Assembly: GCA_044359885.1 (NCBI GenBank)
Contig: JBIKLI010000083.1
Location: 1 to 13,942, forward strand
Direction: 5' to 3'
Length of the DNA: 13,942 nucleotides
Origin: CAIOSQ01 sp044359885
GTDB lineage: Bacteria > Pseudomonadota > Alphaproteobacteria > CACIAM-22H2
The notes under the pieces are model-generated. The model searched no databases, was not told the DNA's origin, and saw only the letters and a program-made list of their open reading frames with translations. Positions 1 through 6,908 of this stretch are shown here, piece by piece (the first letter of the stretch is position 1; every line of letters starts with the position of its first letter). The position numbers were made by a program, and so were the translations under genes.

Positions 1-2
1 AC

Positions 3-1304
3 GGCGACATCGCCGCGGTGCGGCAAGGCGCGGGCCCCGACGGAGCGGAGCGTCTGGCGGGCGCCGCGGTCCCGGGCCTTCCCAACCTCCACAGCCACGC
101 CTTCCAGCGCGCGATGGCCGGGCTTGCAGAGACGGGCGGCCCCGCTGGCGACGATTTCTGGTCGTGGCGCGACCTCATGTATCGCTTCCTCGGCCGGCTC
201 GGTCCCGCGGACGTGGAAGCGATCGCCGCGCAGCTGCATGTCGAGCTGCTGCGCCACGGCTATACCGCGATCGCGGAATTCCATTATCTCCACAACGATC
301 GCGGCGGCGGCGCCTACGAGGTCGAGACCACGCTTGCGGACGCGATCTGCGCCGCCGCGGGCGCGTCGGGCATCGGCCTCACCCTGCTGCCGGTCGCCTA
401 TCGGCAGGGTGGCTTCGGCGGCAAGCCGGTCTCCGCCGCGCAGGCGCGCTTCGTGCTCGACGCCGGGCGCTATGCGCGGCTGGTCGAGACCCTGGTCGCG
501 CGTCACCGCGGCGACCGTCAGATCCGCGTCGGCGTGGCCCCGCATTCCCTGCGCGCGGTCGGCCCCGAGGATCTCGCCGGCGTGGTCGGGCTCGCGGCGC
601 GCCTCGACCGCGACATGCCGATCCATATCCATGTCGCCGAACAGACGCGCGAGGTCGCGGACTGTCTCGCGTGGTCGGGCGCGCGGCCCGTCGCCTGGCT
701 TCTCGACCATGCGCCGATCGACCATCGCTGGTGCCTGGTGCACGCCACCCACATGGACGCGGACGAGGTCGTGCGCCTCGCGCGCAGCCGGGCGGTGGCC
801 GGTCTGTGTCCGACGACCGAGGCCAATCTCGGCGATGGCCTCTTCGCCCTGCCCGGCTTCGTCGCCGCCGGCGGCGCCTACGGGGTCGGCTCCGATTCCA
901 ACGTTTCGGTCAGCCCGGCCGAGGAACTGCGCTGGCTGGAATACGGACAGCGCCTGATCACGCGGACGCGCAACGTCGCCGCGCCTGCGCCCGGAGCCTC
1001 GACCGGCGCGACTCTGCTGCGCGCGGCGCTCGAGGGCGGCACGCGCGCCTGCGCCAGACCGATCGGTGCCATCGAACCGGGCAGGCGTGCCGACCTCGTG
1101 GTGCTCGACCGGACGCATCCCGCGCTGGTGGCGCGCGAGGGCGACGCGCTGCTGGACGGCTGGATCTTCTCGGGCAACGACACGCCGGTGCGCGACGTCA
1201 TGGTCGGCGGCCAGTGGATCGTGCGCGAGGGCCACCATGTCCATCAGGAGCAGGCGCGCGCCGATTTCGACCGCTGCATGCGCCGGCTGCTGGCGGAGGC
1301 CTGA
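3..1304 (+). CDS. hutF: Formimidoylglutamate deiminase HutF (5' end outside window)
   Basis: Amidohydrolase-superfamily enzyme that converts N-formimidoyl-L-glutamate to N-formyl-L-glutamate and ammonia in the five-step histidine degradation pathway; cytoplasmic and metal-dependent. The frame is open from the left edge, and about 433 residues are present against a usual length near 450, so only the first few residues are missing. A GTG at 18 lies inside the protein and is not taken as the start. Visible family motifs are the metal-binding NLHSHAFQRAMAG near base 85, HIHVAEQTRE near 620, LVHATHMD near 737 and GSDSNVSVSPAEELRWLEYG near 886. The C-terminus carries the usual amidohydrolase beta-sandwich end (GRRADLVVLD, then VGGQWIVREG). 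The next gene starts 4 bases after the stop. No other hut gene is in the window. Confidence 0.93.
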   Translation, partial: GDIAAVRQGAGPDGAERLAGAAVPGLPNLHSHAFQRAMAGLAETGGPAGDDFWSWRDLMYRFLGRLGPADVEAIAAQLHVELLRHGYTAIAEFHYLHNDRGGGAYEVETTLADAICAAAGASGIGLTLLPVAYRQGGFGGKPVSAAQARFVLDAGRYARLVETLVARHRGDRQIRVGVAPHSLRAVGPEDLAGVVGLAARLDRDMPIHIHVAEQTREVADCLAWSGARPVAWLLDHAPIDHRWCLVHATHMDADEVVRLARSRAVAGLCPTTEANLGDGLFALPGFVAAGGAYGVGSDSNVSVSPAEELRWLEYGQRLITRTRNVAAPAPGASTGATLLRAALEGGTRACARPIGAIEPGRRADLVVLDRTHPALVAREGDALLDGWIFSGNDTPVRDVMVGGQWIVREGHHVHQEQARADFDRCMRRLLAEA

Positions 1305-1308
1305 TCCC

Positions 1309-1638
1309 ATGGAGATACGGGACATTCCCTTCGGCACCACCGACTGGTCGACGGTGCTGCCGACCACCCATCCGGGCGAGCGCGGCGTCGCGACCTGGCG
1401 CACCCGCAACTTCGCAGGCATCCGCGTGCGGATGGTCGAATACAGCCCGGGCTACAAGGCGGACCATTGGTGCAGCAAGGGCCATATCCTCCTGGTGCTG
1501 GCGGGCGAACTGGAGACCGAACTCCAGGATGGCCGCATCGTCCGTCTGCGCGCCGGGCAGAGCTACCAGGTGGCGGACGGCGCCGAGGCGCATCGCTCCG
1601 CGACGGCGGCCGGCGCCACGCTCTTCATCGTCGACTGA
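1309..1638 (+). CDS. Small DHCW-type cupin-fold protein
   Basis: A 109-residue single-domain cupin. The start ATG lies 4 bases after the hutF stop; the same frame runs open further upstream, but that part overlaps hutF and is discarded. The protein matches my memory of the family called DHCW motif cupin fold protein: an N-terminal IRDIPFGTTDWSTV, then YSPGYKADHWCSKGHILLVL at about residues 45-64, and a second cupin strand pair GQSYQVADGAEAHRSA near 83-98. The His and Cys residues near 53-59 and His95 are candidate metal ligands. No enzymatic role is known to me. Its position between hutF and tsaD suggests co-transcription rather than a role in either pathway. No signal peptide or membrane segment is seen. 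Confidence 0.85.
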   Translation: MEIRDIPFGTTDWSTVLPTTHPGERGVATWRTRNFAGIRVRMVEYSPGYKADHWCSKGHILLVLAGELETELQDGRIVRLRAGQSYQVADGAEAHRSATAAGATLFIVD

Positions 1639-1641
1639 CGC

Positions 1642-2694
1642 ATGCGCGCGATGGATCCCGCGACGCCCGTCGTGCTGGGCATCGAGACCAGCTGCGACGA
1701 GACCGCCGCGGCCGTGGTCGCCGGCGACCGGCGCATCCTGTCGAGCGTCGTCCTGTCGCAGGGCGAACTGCACGCGATCCATGGCGGCGTGGTGCCCGAG
1801 ATCGCCGCGCGCGCGCATCTCGAGCATTGCGACGCGGTCGTCCGGCGCGCGCTGGCGCTGGCCGGGCTCGATCTGGCGGGCATCGACGCCGTCGCGGCGA
1901 CGGCCGGGCCGGGACTGATCGGCGGTCTTCTGGTCGGCGCCATGACGGGCAAGGCGATCGCGCTTGCCCGCGGCCTGCCCTTCCTCGCCATCAACCACCT
2001 CGAAGGGCACGCGCTGTCGCCGCGGCTGGCGCCCGGTGTCGAGTTTCCCTATCTGCTGCTGCTCGCCTCGGGCGGGCATTGCCAGTTCCTGGTGGTCGAA
2101 GCGGGCGGCCGCTACACGCGGCTGGGCACGACGATCGACGACGCCGCGGGAGAGGCCTTCGACAAGACGGCGAAGCTGCTCGGTCTCGGCTATCCCGGCG
2201 GTCCGGCGCTCGAGCGCCGCGCGGCCAGCGGCGATCCGGCGCGGTTCGAGCTGCCGCGGCCCCTGCTTGGACGGCCCGGATGCGATTTCTCGTTCTCCGG
2301 GCTCAAGACCGCGGTCCGGATCGCCGTCGAGAAGCTCGGTTCCGATCCGGACGACCGCGCGATCGACGATCTGGCGGCGTCCTTCCAGCGCGCCGTCGCC
2401 GATGTCTTCGCCGACCGTGCCGAGCATGCGATCGCCGCGGCACGGGCGCGCGGGACCGAGCCCGGCGCGCTGGTCGTCGCTGGCGGCGTGGCGGCGAACG
2501 GCGAATTGCGGGCGCGTCTCGCCGCCGTCGGCGAGCGGCACGGGCTGGGCCTGCGCGCACCGCCGCTGGCGCTGTGCACCGACAACGCGGCGATGATCGC
2601 ATGGGCTGGCATCGAACGGCTGCGCCGCGGCGAACGCGATCCGCTCGATGCGCCAGCGCGGCCGCGCTGGCCGCTGGATCCGTCGGCCGCCTAA
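1642..2694 (+). CDS. tsaD: tRNA N6-adenosine threonylcarbamoyltransferase TsaD
   Basis: TsaD (formerly Gcp/YgjD) transfers the threonylcarbamoyl group of threonylcarbamoyl-AMP to A37 of ANN-decoding tRNAs, acting in the cytoplasm with TsaB and TsaE; it is normally essential. At 350 residues it has the family's usual length. Visible ASKHA-fold motifs: GIETSCDETAAAVV (13-26), VVPEIAARAHLEH (50-62), the metal ligands H119 and H123 in INHLEGH, LASGGH (141-146), DDAAGEAFDKTAKLLGLGYPGG (166-187), FSFSGLKTA (216-224), GGVAAN (281-286) and CTDNAAMIAW (312-321) with the metal-binding Asp314. The start ATG is 3 bases after the cupin stop; an alternative ATG is three codons downstream at 1651. No clear terminator follows. 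In many alphaproteobacteria gpsA comes directly next; here it begins about 3.2 kb away. Confidence 0.97.
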   Translation: MRAMDPATPVVLGIETSCDETAAAVVAGDRRILSSVVLSQGELHAIHGGVVPEIAARAHLEHCDAVVRRALALAGLDLAGIDAVAATAGPGLIGGLLVGAMTGKAIALARGLPFLAINHLEGHALSPRLAPGVEFPYLLLLASGGHCQFLVVEAGGRYTRLGTTIDDAAGEAFDKTAKLLGLGYPGGPALERRAASGDPARFELPRPLLGRPGCDFSFSGLKTAVRIAVEKLGSDPDDRAIDDLAASFQRAVADVFADRAEHAIAAARARGTEPGALVVAGGVAANGELRARLAAVGERHGLGLRAPPLALCTDNAAMIAWAGIERLRRGERDPLDAPARPRWPLDPSAA

Positions 2695-3165
2695 AGCCGT
2701 TCTCCTTCCGATCGGACCGAGAAGGATCCCCAAGGAAGCGCGAAGCTTGGTTCGAACCGGCGACCGGTGCGTCGATGCCGGCAAGGATGGCGCGACCCCT
2801 TGTCGGGAGATCCGAAGTCGCAGGTTGTGGAGGCAGTCCGGGGGCGCATCGAAACCAGGATGCCAGACGGGACCGGCGCTCAAGCCAGATCGAGGCGTCG
2901 TCGCGCGCGATCCCGGGGGCCCTGAAGGGCAAGGTCCAAATGACGATCGCGGAAATCGGGTCGATGCTGAACCGCGATCACGGTGTCAGAGGCCGTCGCG
3001 ACGTCGTTCTGGATCAATCCGGATCCGACACCGGCACAGCGACCTCTGCGTGATGCCGCCCTTGCGTGCTGCCCCGGCGGATCGGGCAGCCTTGAAGCGC
3101 GGCAGGCGCGGAGCCGCAACCGCACCGCAGCCAGGACGCGATCCAGTCCAGGTGCCGGCTCGCTC
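2695..3165. other. 470-base stretch without a recognisable gene
   Basis: Open frames exist on both strands, but none gives a protein I recognise, and their composition (Arg/Pro/Ala-rich) looks like GC-rich shadow translation. The stretch lies between the stop of tsaD and the stop of the minus-strand OmpA-like/amidase gene. Visible structure: a 10-base palindrome TCCGATCGGA at 2707-2716, a 10-base palindrome GGTTCGAACC at 2749-2758, and a 7-bp stem-loop at 3068-3090. It is probably scar sequence from insertions, but I could not assign any of it to a named element. Confidence 0.5.
3068..3090. terminator. Possible hairpin downstream of the amidase gene
   Basis: GCTGCCC (3068-3074) and GGGCAGC (3084-3090) form a perfect 7-bp stem with a 9-base loop. 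On the minus strand it lies about 75 bases past the stop of the OmpA-like/amidase gene. There is no T-run on either side, so it is not a standard intrinsic terminator and may be chance in GC-rich DNA. Confidence 0.25.
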
Positions 3166-4179
3166 CTAGAACAGCCGGTCCGCGACCTTCCAGAAGATGA
3201 TCCTGTCGCCGCCTTTCAGGATGCGCTCCTTCATGTCCTTCAGGAAGGCGGTCTTGTTCTCGGTATGCTGCGCATATTCGAGCGTCGGCCCGCCGCCGCC
3301 GATCACGATCATCGAGTGATGCACATCGGTGCCGTTGCGGGCCAGTTGCAGGATGTCGCCCGCGACAAGGCTGGCCTCGCTTGGCATCTCGGTGGCCCGG
3401 CCGGTGCGCCGCAGGAAGCGCGCAAAGGGGTCCGCACCGCCCCAGCTGTGGCTCATCCGATAGCGCTCATGGCCGGTGACCACCGGACCGAACAAGTCCT
3501 TGACCGAGTCGATGATGGGACTGAGCGTTTCGCTCTGGGTTTCCTGCGCAGACAGCATGCCGTGCCACCAGCTTTTGTCATCGTTGTAGTCGAAAGTCGT
3601 GCCGCCGATCATCGGCCAGCCGCCGATTGCCATGCATTGCGACACGAAATTTGTGCAGTCGCTGCCATTATGGGTTTCAGGGAAAGCCGGGTTGCCCACC
3701 TTGGCAAAACGCCGGGCATAAAGCGCCACGCGATGACGGTTGTACATGCCCGCCACCGGCTTGGGCCGGGCGGCAAGGTCCGGGTCAGGGGGCGGTGGTG
3801 CGGCGTCCTGCCACCATAGCAGAAGCACCGCACGCCAGCTTGCGTCTTCGGAACCGTCCCGCATCCCAGCGCTTGCTGCCGCAACCTCTCCGGCACCTGT
3901 GGCCAGATTGACCCGGAACCGGCTGCCCGCCAGCTGACGCAACCGCTGGAGAACCGCCTCCATCCGCCTGGACGACAGCGCCTGATTGGTAGCCGCGCTG
4001 CCCGAGCGGCTGGCCAGCCCGACCAGGGTGACCGAACCGCCCTTGCGCAGCCGCGGTGCCACCTCTTGCTCGAGAAAGCGCTGGTGATCGGGGCGGAGCA
4101 CCGCGCTCCCGATGGCGAAATGGGTGAGGCGCGCCGTCAGCACGGCCGCAGACGAGTGGATGACGACAAGCTCAGCCAT
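3166..4179 (-). CDS. OmpA-like domain fused to Amidase_6-type cysteine amidase
   Basis: A 337-residue protein of two parts. Residues about 18-122 resemble an OmpA-family peptidoglycan-binding domain (THFAIGSAVLRPDHQRFLEQ, then VTLVGLASRSGSAATNQALS and SRRMEAVLQRLRQLAG). After a Pro-rich linker (127-142), residues 145-337 match the putative amidase domain Amidase_6: YNRHRVALYARRFA, GSDCTNFVSQC with probable nucleophile Cys175, VHHSMIVIGG (287-296) with the candidate catalytic His, and EYAQHTENKT (301-310). In the OmpA part the usual diaminopimelate-binding Asp of GHTDxxG is replaced (GLASRSGS), while an Arg follows NQALS. There is no signal peptide or membrane segment. The ATG at 4179 is chosen because AGGA sits 9 bases upstream and the sequence before it is IS66-like; the frame stays open to an ATG at 4569. 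G+C is lower than in neighbours (32/60 at 3541-3600 by hand count), suggesting transfer. Possible roles are a wall hydrolase or a delivered toxin; neither is shown by context. Confidence 0.75.
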   Translation of the reverse strand: MAELVVIHSSAAVLTARLTHFAIGSAVLRPDHQRFLEQEVAPRLRKGGSVTLVGLASRSGSAATNQALSSRRMEAVLQRLRQLAGSRFRVNLATGAGEVAAASAGMRDGSEDASWRAVLLLWWQDAAPPPPDPDLAARPKPVAGMYNRHRVALYARRFAKVGNPAFPETHNGSDCTNFVSQCMAIGGWPMIGGTTFDYNDDKSWWHGMLSAQETQSETLSPIIDSVKDLFGPVVTGHERYRMSHSWGGADPFARFLRRTGRATEMPSEASLVAGDILQLARNGTDVHHSMIVIGGGGPTLEYAQHTENKTAFLKDMKERILKGGDRIIFWKVADRLF

Positions 4180-4206
4180 TCGGGCATTTCCTGGTCCTGT
4201 ACCACC

Positions 4207-4212
4207 ATTATG
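4207..4212 (-). promoter_or_regulatory. Candidate -10 box for the OmpA-like/amidase gene
   Basis: The minus strand reads CATAAT about 28 bases before the ATG at 4179, followed by a short leader with AGGA 9 bases before the start. It is AT-rich within a GC-rich setting and placed as a -10 hexamer should be. No good -35 hexamer lies 16-18 bases further upstream, so the call rests on the -10 and its position only. Confidence 0.35.
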
Positions 4213-4287
4213 GCAGACCCAAGACCAGCGACCCAGAGGCCGACCGACGCCCCCGGCGATGTCGACCATGCCGTCGCTGTGGCGCCC

Positions 4288-4581
4288 GGCGCGGTCCTCG
4301 CCGAGGCAGACCATCTCGCGCCCGCAGCAAGCGCAGGACTTGTCGGCGAGGTCGAGCACGGTCTCGACGCGCGGCAGGTCATTCGGCAGGTTGCCGCGAT
4401 TGGCCGCGCGCTGGCTCCTGACCCGCGCCGTCCGGCACGGCTGCGGCGCCAGCCGGGTCGTGATGGCGGCGATCCGCTGTTCGATCGCCTCGAAGGCGAG
4501 CGCAAATTGCCGGGCGTCCTTGCGTCCGGGACCGCGCCCGAAGCGACGGCGAGGCATCGCCGCGAGCATTCTCTCGCGCCA
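4288..4581 (-). mobile_element. Remnant of IS66-family transposase TnpC (N-terminal part)
   Basis: The minus-strand translation of this stretch resembles the N-terminal region of alphaproteobacterial IS66 TnpC. It shows the basic FGR element followed by ARQFALAFEAIEQRIA, then the Arg-rich ANRGNLPNDLPRVETVLDLA and the zinc-finger-like CACCGREMVCLGED with a CxxC pair. The similarity fades just after LGEDRA, and no catalytic domain, tnpA, tnpB or terminal repeat is seen, so this is a decayed fragment. The frame is uninterrupted into the OmpA-like/amidase gene downstream. On its upstream side it abuts an IS1182-like fragment on the other strand. The identification rests on remembered family sequence. 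Confidence 0.65.
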
Positions 4582-4595
4582 AGAGCCAGTCCCCG

Positions 4596-4800
4596 AAACC
4601 GAAGGTCCGTCGACCGCGCAGCCATGTCACACCGTCGCGCGGCGGCGGGGTCCAGGGCGACGACACCCGGATCGCCGTCGATGGCGAGAGCCAGATCGTC
4701 GCCGCGCAGTGCCTGGGTTGGCGACGGCCAGACGCGCCGGCCCTGCCCAGGCTGATCGCCGCCATCGCAGCAAACCGCGATGCGCGTCGTTTTCAGGGAC
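4596..4800 (+). mobile_element. Remnant of an IS1182-like DDE transposase
   Basis: In plus frame 3 the translation reads RGGGVQGDDTRIAVDGESQI, continuing VAAQCLGWRRPDAPALPRL and IAAIAANRDARRF. This resembles the central part of IS1182-family (Transposase_11) proteins, where a GFVQGYNAQ-AVD-sQ-IV-A block is followed by ~20 residues and a PL--I-AN stretch. No start, no complete DDE triad and no terminal repeat are present, and similarity stops near 4800, at the end of the neighbouring SDR gene. It lies head to head with the IS66 remnant, which suggests one element landed in or beside the other and both then decayed. Short and degenerate, so the family assignment is tentative. Confidence 0.5.
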
Positions 4801-4806
4801 AGGCTC

Positions 4807-5760
4807 CTAGCCCGGACGCGGTGCATAGCTGGCGAGCGTCGCCGCAACCGCGACCGCCAGCGACGTCGTCTGGAAGCCAGGAACGAGACGACGGCGAACC
4901 GGGTCGTCGAGGATGACCGCGTCCTCGAACAGGTAGTCGAGTTCCAGGAACTCTGCGAGCAGCGGGTCGAAGGGGGCGGCCAGACGGAGCAGCCATTTCG
5001 GCGGGACACGCGTCGGCAGATCGGGCCTGCCGGCGGCCTGCGCGATCGCCGCCAGGAAATCGGTCTGGCGGACGAAGACATGACCGGCGAAATGGACGAT
5101 CTGGAACGGTGTCAGCTGATCGCGGATCGCAAGCAGCTCGCCCGCCAGCCGGGCCAGGTCCGGCAGATAGGCCCATTGATGGGGCACCGTCGTGCGTCCC
5201 GGCCAGACCATCGGCTTGCCGGACGCAGCGTATCCGAACAGACGATCGACAAGACCGTTGCGCAGGCCCGGCCCGAAGAAATCGCCGGCGCGCAGCACCA
5301 GGGCGCGCATCCGCCCGTCGTCGCAGGCCCGGCGGATCATGAATTCGATCTCCGCCCGCAGCCTGCCCTTGCGCGTCGTCGCATCCTGCGGCGTGTCCTC
5401 GGCGAGCGCACGGTCGGTCCGGCGTCCGAACCCGTAGACGTTTCCCGGGAAGACCAGAAGCGCCCCGGCATCGCGGCAGGCGGCGATCGCCTTGGCGGTG
5501 GCTTCGCGCATCGCCGGGTCCCATTGCGGATAGGGATAGTTGACGGCGTGCACGACCGCCGCACAGCCGGCAGCGGCCCGCCCGATCGCGACGCGGTCCT
5601 GGGCATCCGCCTCGACGATCTCTGCGCCGTCGGGCAGCACGCCGGGCGCCGGCCGCCGCCGGACAAGACAGCGCAGCGCCCAGCCGCGTGCGGCGAATTC
5701 ATGCGCGATCGCCCGGCCGAAGCCGCCCGACGCGCCGCTGACCAGCATCCGCGGCATCAT
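4807..5760 (-). CDS. NAD(P)-binding SDR/epimerase-like protein, atypical active site
   Basis: A 317-residue extended short-chain dehydrogenase/reductase (NAD-dependent epimerase/dehydratase family). The N-terminal Rossmann motif GASGGFG (9-15) is clear, followed by an acidic-ended strand (IVEADAQD, 48-55), LVFPGNVYGFG (102-112) and RAGDFFGPG (157-165). Where the catalytic YxxxK helix is expected, this protein reads TTRKGRLRAEIE (128-139), with neither Tyr nor Lys in register, so classical epimerase chemistry is doubtful. A NAD(P)H-using reductase or a binding protein is possible; the substrate is unknown. Start: two adjacent ATGs at 5760 and 5757; the first is taken, with a weak GGTGGG just upstream. 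It is divergent from gpsA and ends at the edge of the transposase remnant. Confidence 0.85.
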   Translation of the reverse strand: MMPRMLVSGASGGFGRAIAHEFAARGWALRCLVRRRPAPGVLPDGAEIVEADAQDRVAIGRAAAGCAAVVHAVNYPYPQWDPAMREATAKAIAACRDAGALLVFPGNVYGFGRRTDRALAEDTPQDATTRKGRLRAEIEFMIRRACDDGRMRALVLRAGDFFGPGLRNGLVDRLFGYAASGKPMVWPGRTTVPHQWAYLPDLARLAGELLAIRDQLTPFQIVHFAGHVFVRQTDFLAAIAQAAGRPDLPTRVPPKWLLRLAAPFDPLLAEFLELDYLFEDAVILDDPVRRRLVPGFQTTSLAVAVAATLASYAPRPG

Positions 5761-5867
5761 CCCACCGATATGACCACGCGTGCCCCCACGCCCGCCAGGG
5801 GTCAAGGGATCGCCCTCGGACAAGGTCGCGCAGCTCGCCATGCCGATCAAGGCGGGCGCGCCGGCGC

Positions 5868-5897
5868 TTGCACCGCGGCCATGCCTGCCGCGACAAT
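5868..5897 (+). promoter_or_regulatory. Candidate promoter for gpsA
   Basis: TTGCAC at 5868-5873 and GACAAT at 5892-5897 are separated by 18 bases in the 146-base gap between the divergent SDR gene and gpsA. Transcription would begin only a few bases before the gpsA ATG at 5907, giving an almost leaderless message. A promoter in this gap is expected because gpsA is separated from tsaD here, but the boxes could be coincidental. Confidence 0.3.
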
Positions 5898-5906
5898 CCG
5901 CGCCGG

Positions 5907-6908
5907 ATGTCGAAGCGGGATTCGATCGCGATCGTCGGCGCGGGGGCCTGGGGCACCGCGCTCGCCCAGGCGCAGGCGGCGCAGGGCCGCAAGGTGGCGC
6001 TCTGGGCGCGCCGCGTGGACGTCGTCGCGGCGATCCGCGAGCGCGGCGAGAACACGCCCTGCCTGCCGGGCGTGGGCCTCGCCCCGTCGATCGACGTGTC
6101 CGTCGACCTTGCCGCGACACTGGCCGCCGCCGACATCGCCATCCTGGCGGTTCCCGCAGCCCATGCACCCGAAGTCGCCGCCGCGATCGGCCGCACGGCC
6201 GCCGTCCCGCCGCATGTCGTCCTGGCGGCGAAAGGCTTCGCCCAGCCCGGCTCGCGGCTGCTCGCCGACGCGATCGGGCGGGTGCTGCCGGAGGCCGGCA
6301 TCGCCGTTCTGTCCGGGCCCAGCTTCGCGCAGGACGTTGCGCGCGGCCTGCCGACGGCGATCGTGCTCGCGGCGGGCACGATCGGCACGGCGCGCGACCT
6401 GGCCGCGCGGCTGGCGACACCAAGCCTGCGGATCTATGCCGGCGACGACCGGGCCGGGGTGCAAGTCGGCGGCGCCCTCAAGAACGTGATCGCCATCGCC
6501 TGCGGGATCGTGGCGGGGCGGGGACTGGGCGAAAGCGCCCGCGCCGCCCTGCTCACTCGCGGGCTCGCGGAGATGGCGCGGCTCGCGGAGGCGCTGGGCG
6601 GCCGGCAGCGGACGTTGATGGGGCTGTCGGGGCTGGGGGACCTCGCCCTCACCTGCGCCTCGCCCCAATCGCGCAACCATGCGCTGGGCCTCGAACTGGG
6701 CCGCGGCGCGAAACTGGCGACGCTGCTCGCCGGCCGCCGCAGCGTCGTCGAAGGCGTGGGCGCCGCTGCGGCCGCCGGTTCGCTCGCCGCGCGGCTCGAC
6801 ATCGCCCTGCCGATCTGCCAGTCCGTCGCCGCGATCCTGCATCGCGGCGCCGGCATCGACGCCGAGATCGCGGCGCTGATGGCACGGCCGCTGAGGGAGG
6901 AAGAATGA
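5907..6908 (+). CDS. gpsA: Glycerol-3-phosphate dehydrogenase [NAD(P)+]
   Basis: GpsA reduces dihydroxyacetone phosphate to sn-glycerol 3-phosphate with NAD(P)H, supplying the backbone for phospholipids; cytoplasmic. At 333 residues it has the normal length. Motifs: dinucleotide-binding GAGAWGT (11-17), AAKGF with Lys109, SGPSFA (136-141), the conserved catalytic-region LKN with Lys192 and downstream IACGI, GLSGLGDL (239-246), SRN (255-257) and EGV (282-284). The ATG at 5907 places the Rossmann strand at residue 7 as in homologues; the in-frame TTG at 5868 would add 13 atypical residues and is rejected. The stop overlaps the next start (ATGA at 6905-6908). Confidence 0.96.
   Translation: MSKRDSIAIVGAGAWGTALAQAQAAQGRKVALWARRVDVVAAIRERGENTPCLPGVGLAPSIDVSVDLAATLAAADIAILAVPAAHAPEVAAAIGRTAAVPPHVVLAAKGFAQPGSRLLADAIGRVLPEAGIAVLSGPSFAQDVARGLPTAIVLAAGTIGTARDLAARLATPSLRIYAGDDRAGVQVGGALKNVIAIACGIVAGRGLGESARAALLTRGLAEMARLAEALGGRQRTLMGLSGLGDLALTCASPQSRNHALGLELGRGAKLATLLAGRRSVVEGVGAAAAAGSLAARLDIALPICQSVAAILHRGAGIDAEIAALMARPLREEE

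Noticed and set aside
2749..2775. tRNA T-arm-like sequence GGTTCGAACC followed by GGCGACC, which could mark an attachment site beside the island
   Set aside because: Read on the minus strand, the five-base T-stem pairs at only three positions and no anticodon or D arm follows; the motif is also a simple 10-base palindrome.
1198..2883. 561-residue minus-strand open frame antisense to the cupin gene and tsaD
   Set aside because: It lies opposite two well-supported genes, has no family motifs and is Arg/Pro/Gln-rich, as expected from shadow frames in high-GC DNA.
2983..3819. 278-residue plus-strand open frame
   Set aside because: Its 3' two-thirds is antisense to the amidase gene, whose domain motifs are clear, and its 5' part has no recognisable domain.
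4066..4755. 229-residue plus-strand open frame across the IS66 remnant
   Set aside because: The translation shows no family motif, whereas the minus strand shows IS66-like sequence and another plus frame the IS1182-like block.
5780..6904. Long plus-strand frame leading into the EVE gene
   Set aside because: It is the +1 shadow of gpsA; only the part from the ATG at 6905 has EVE-domain sequence.
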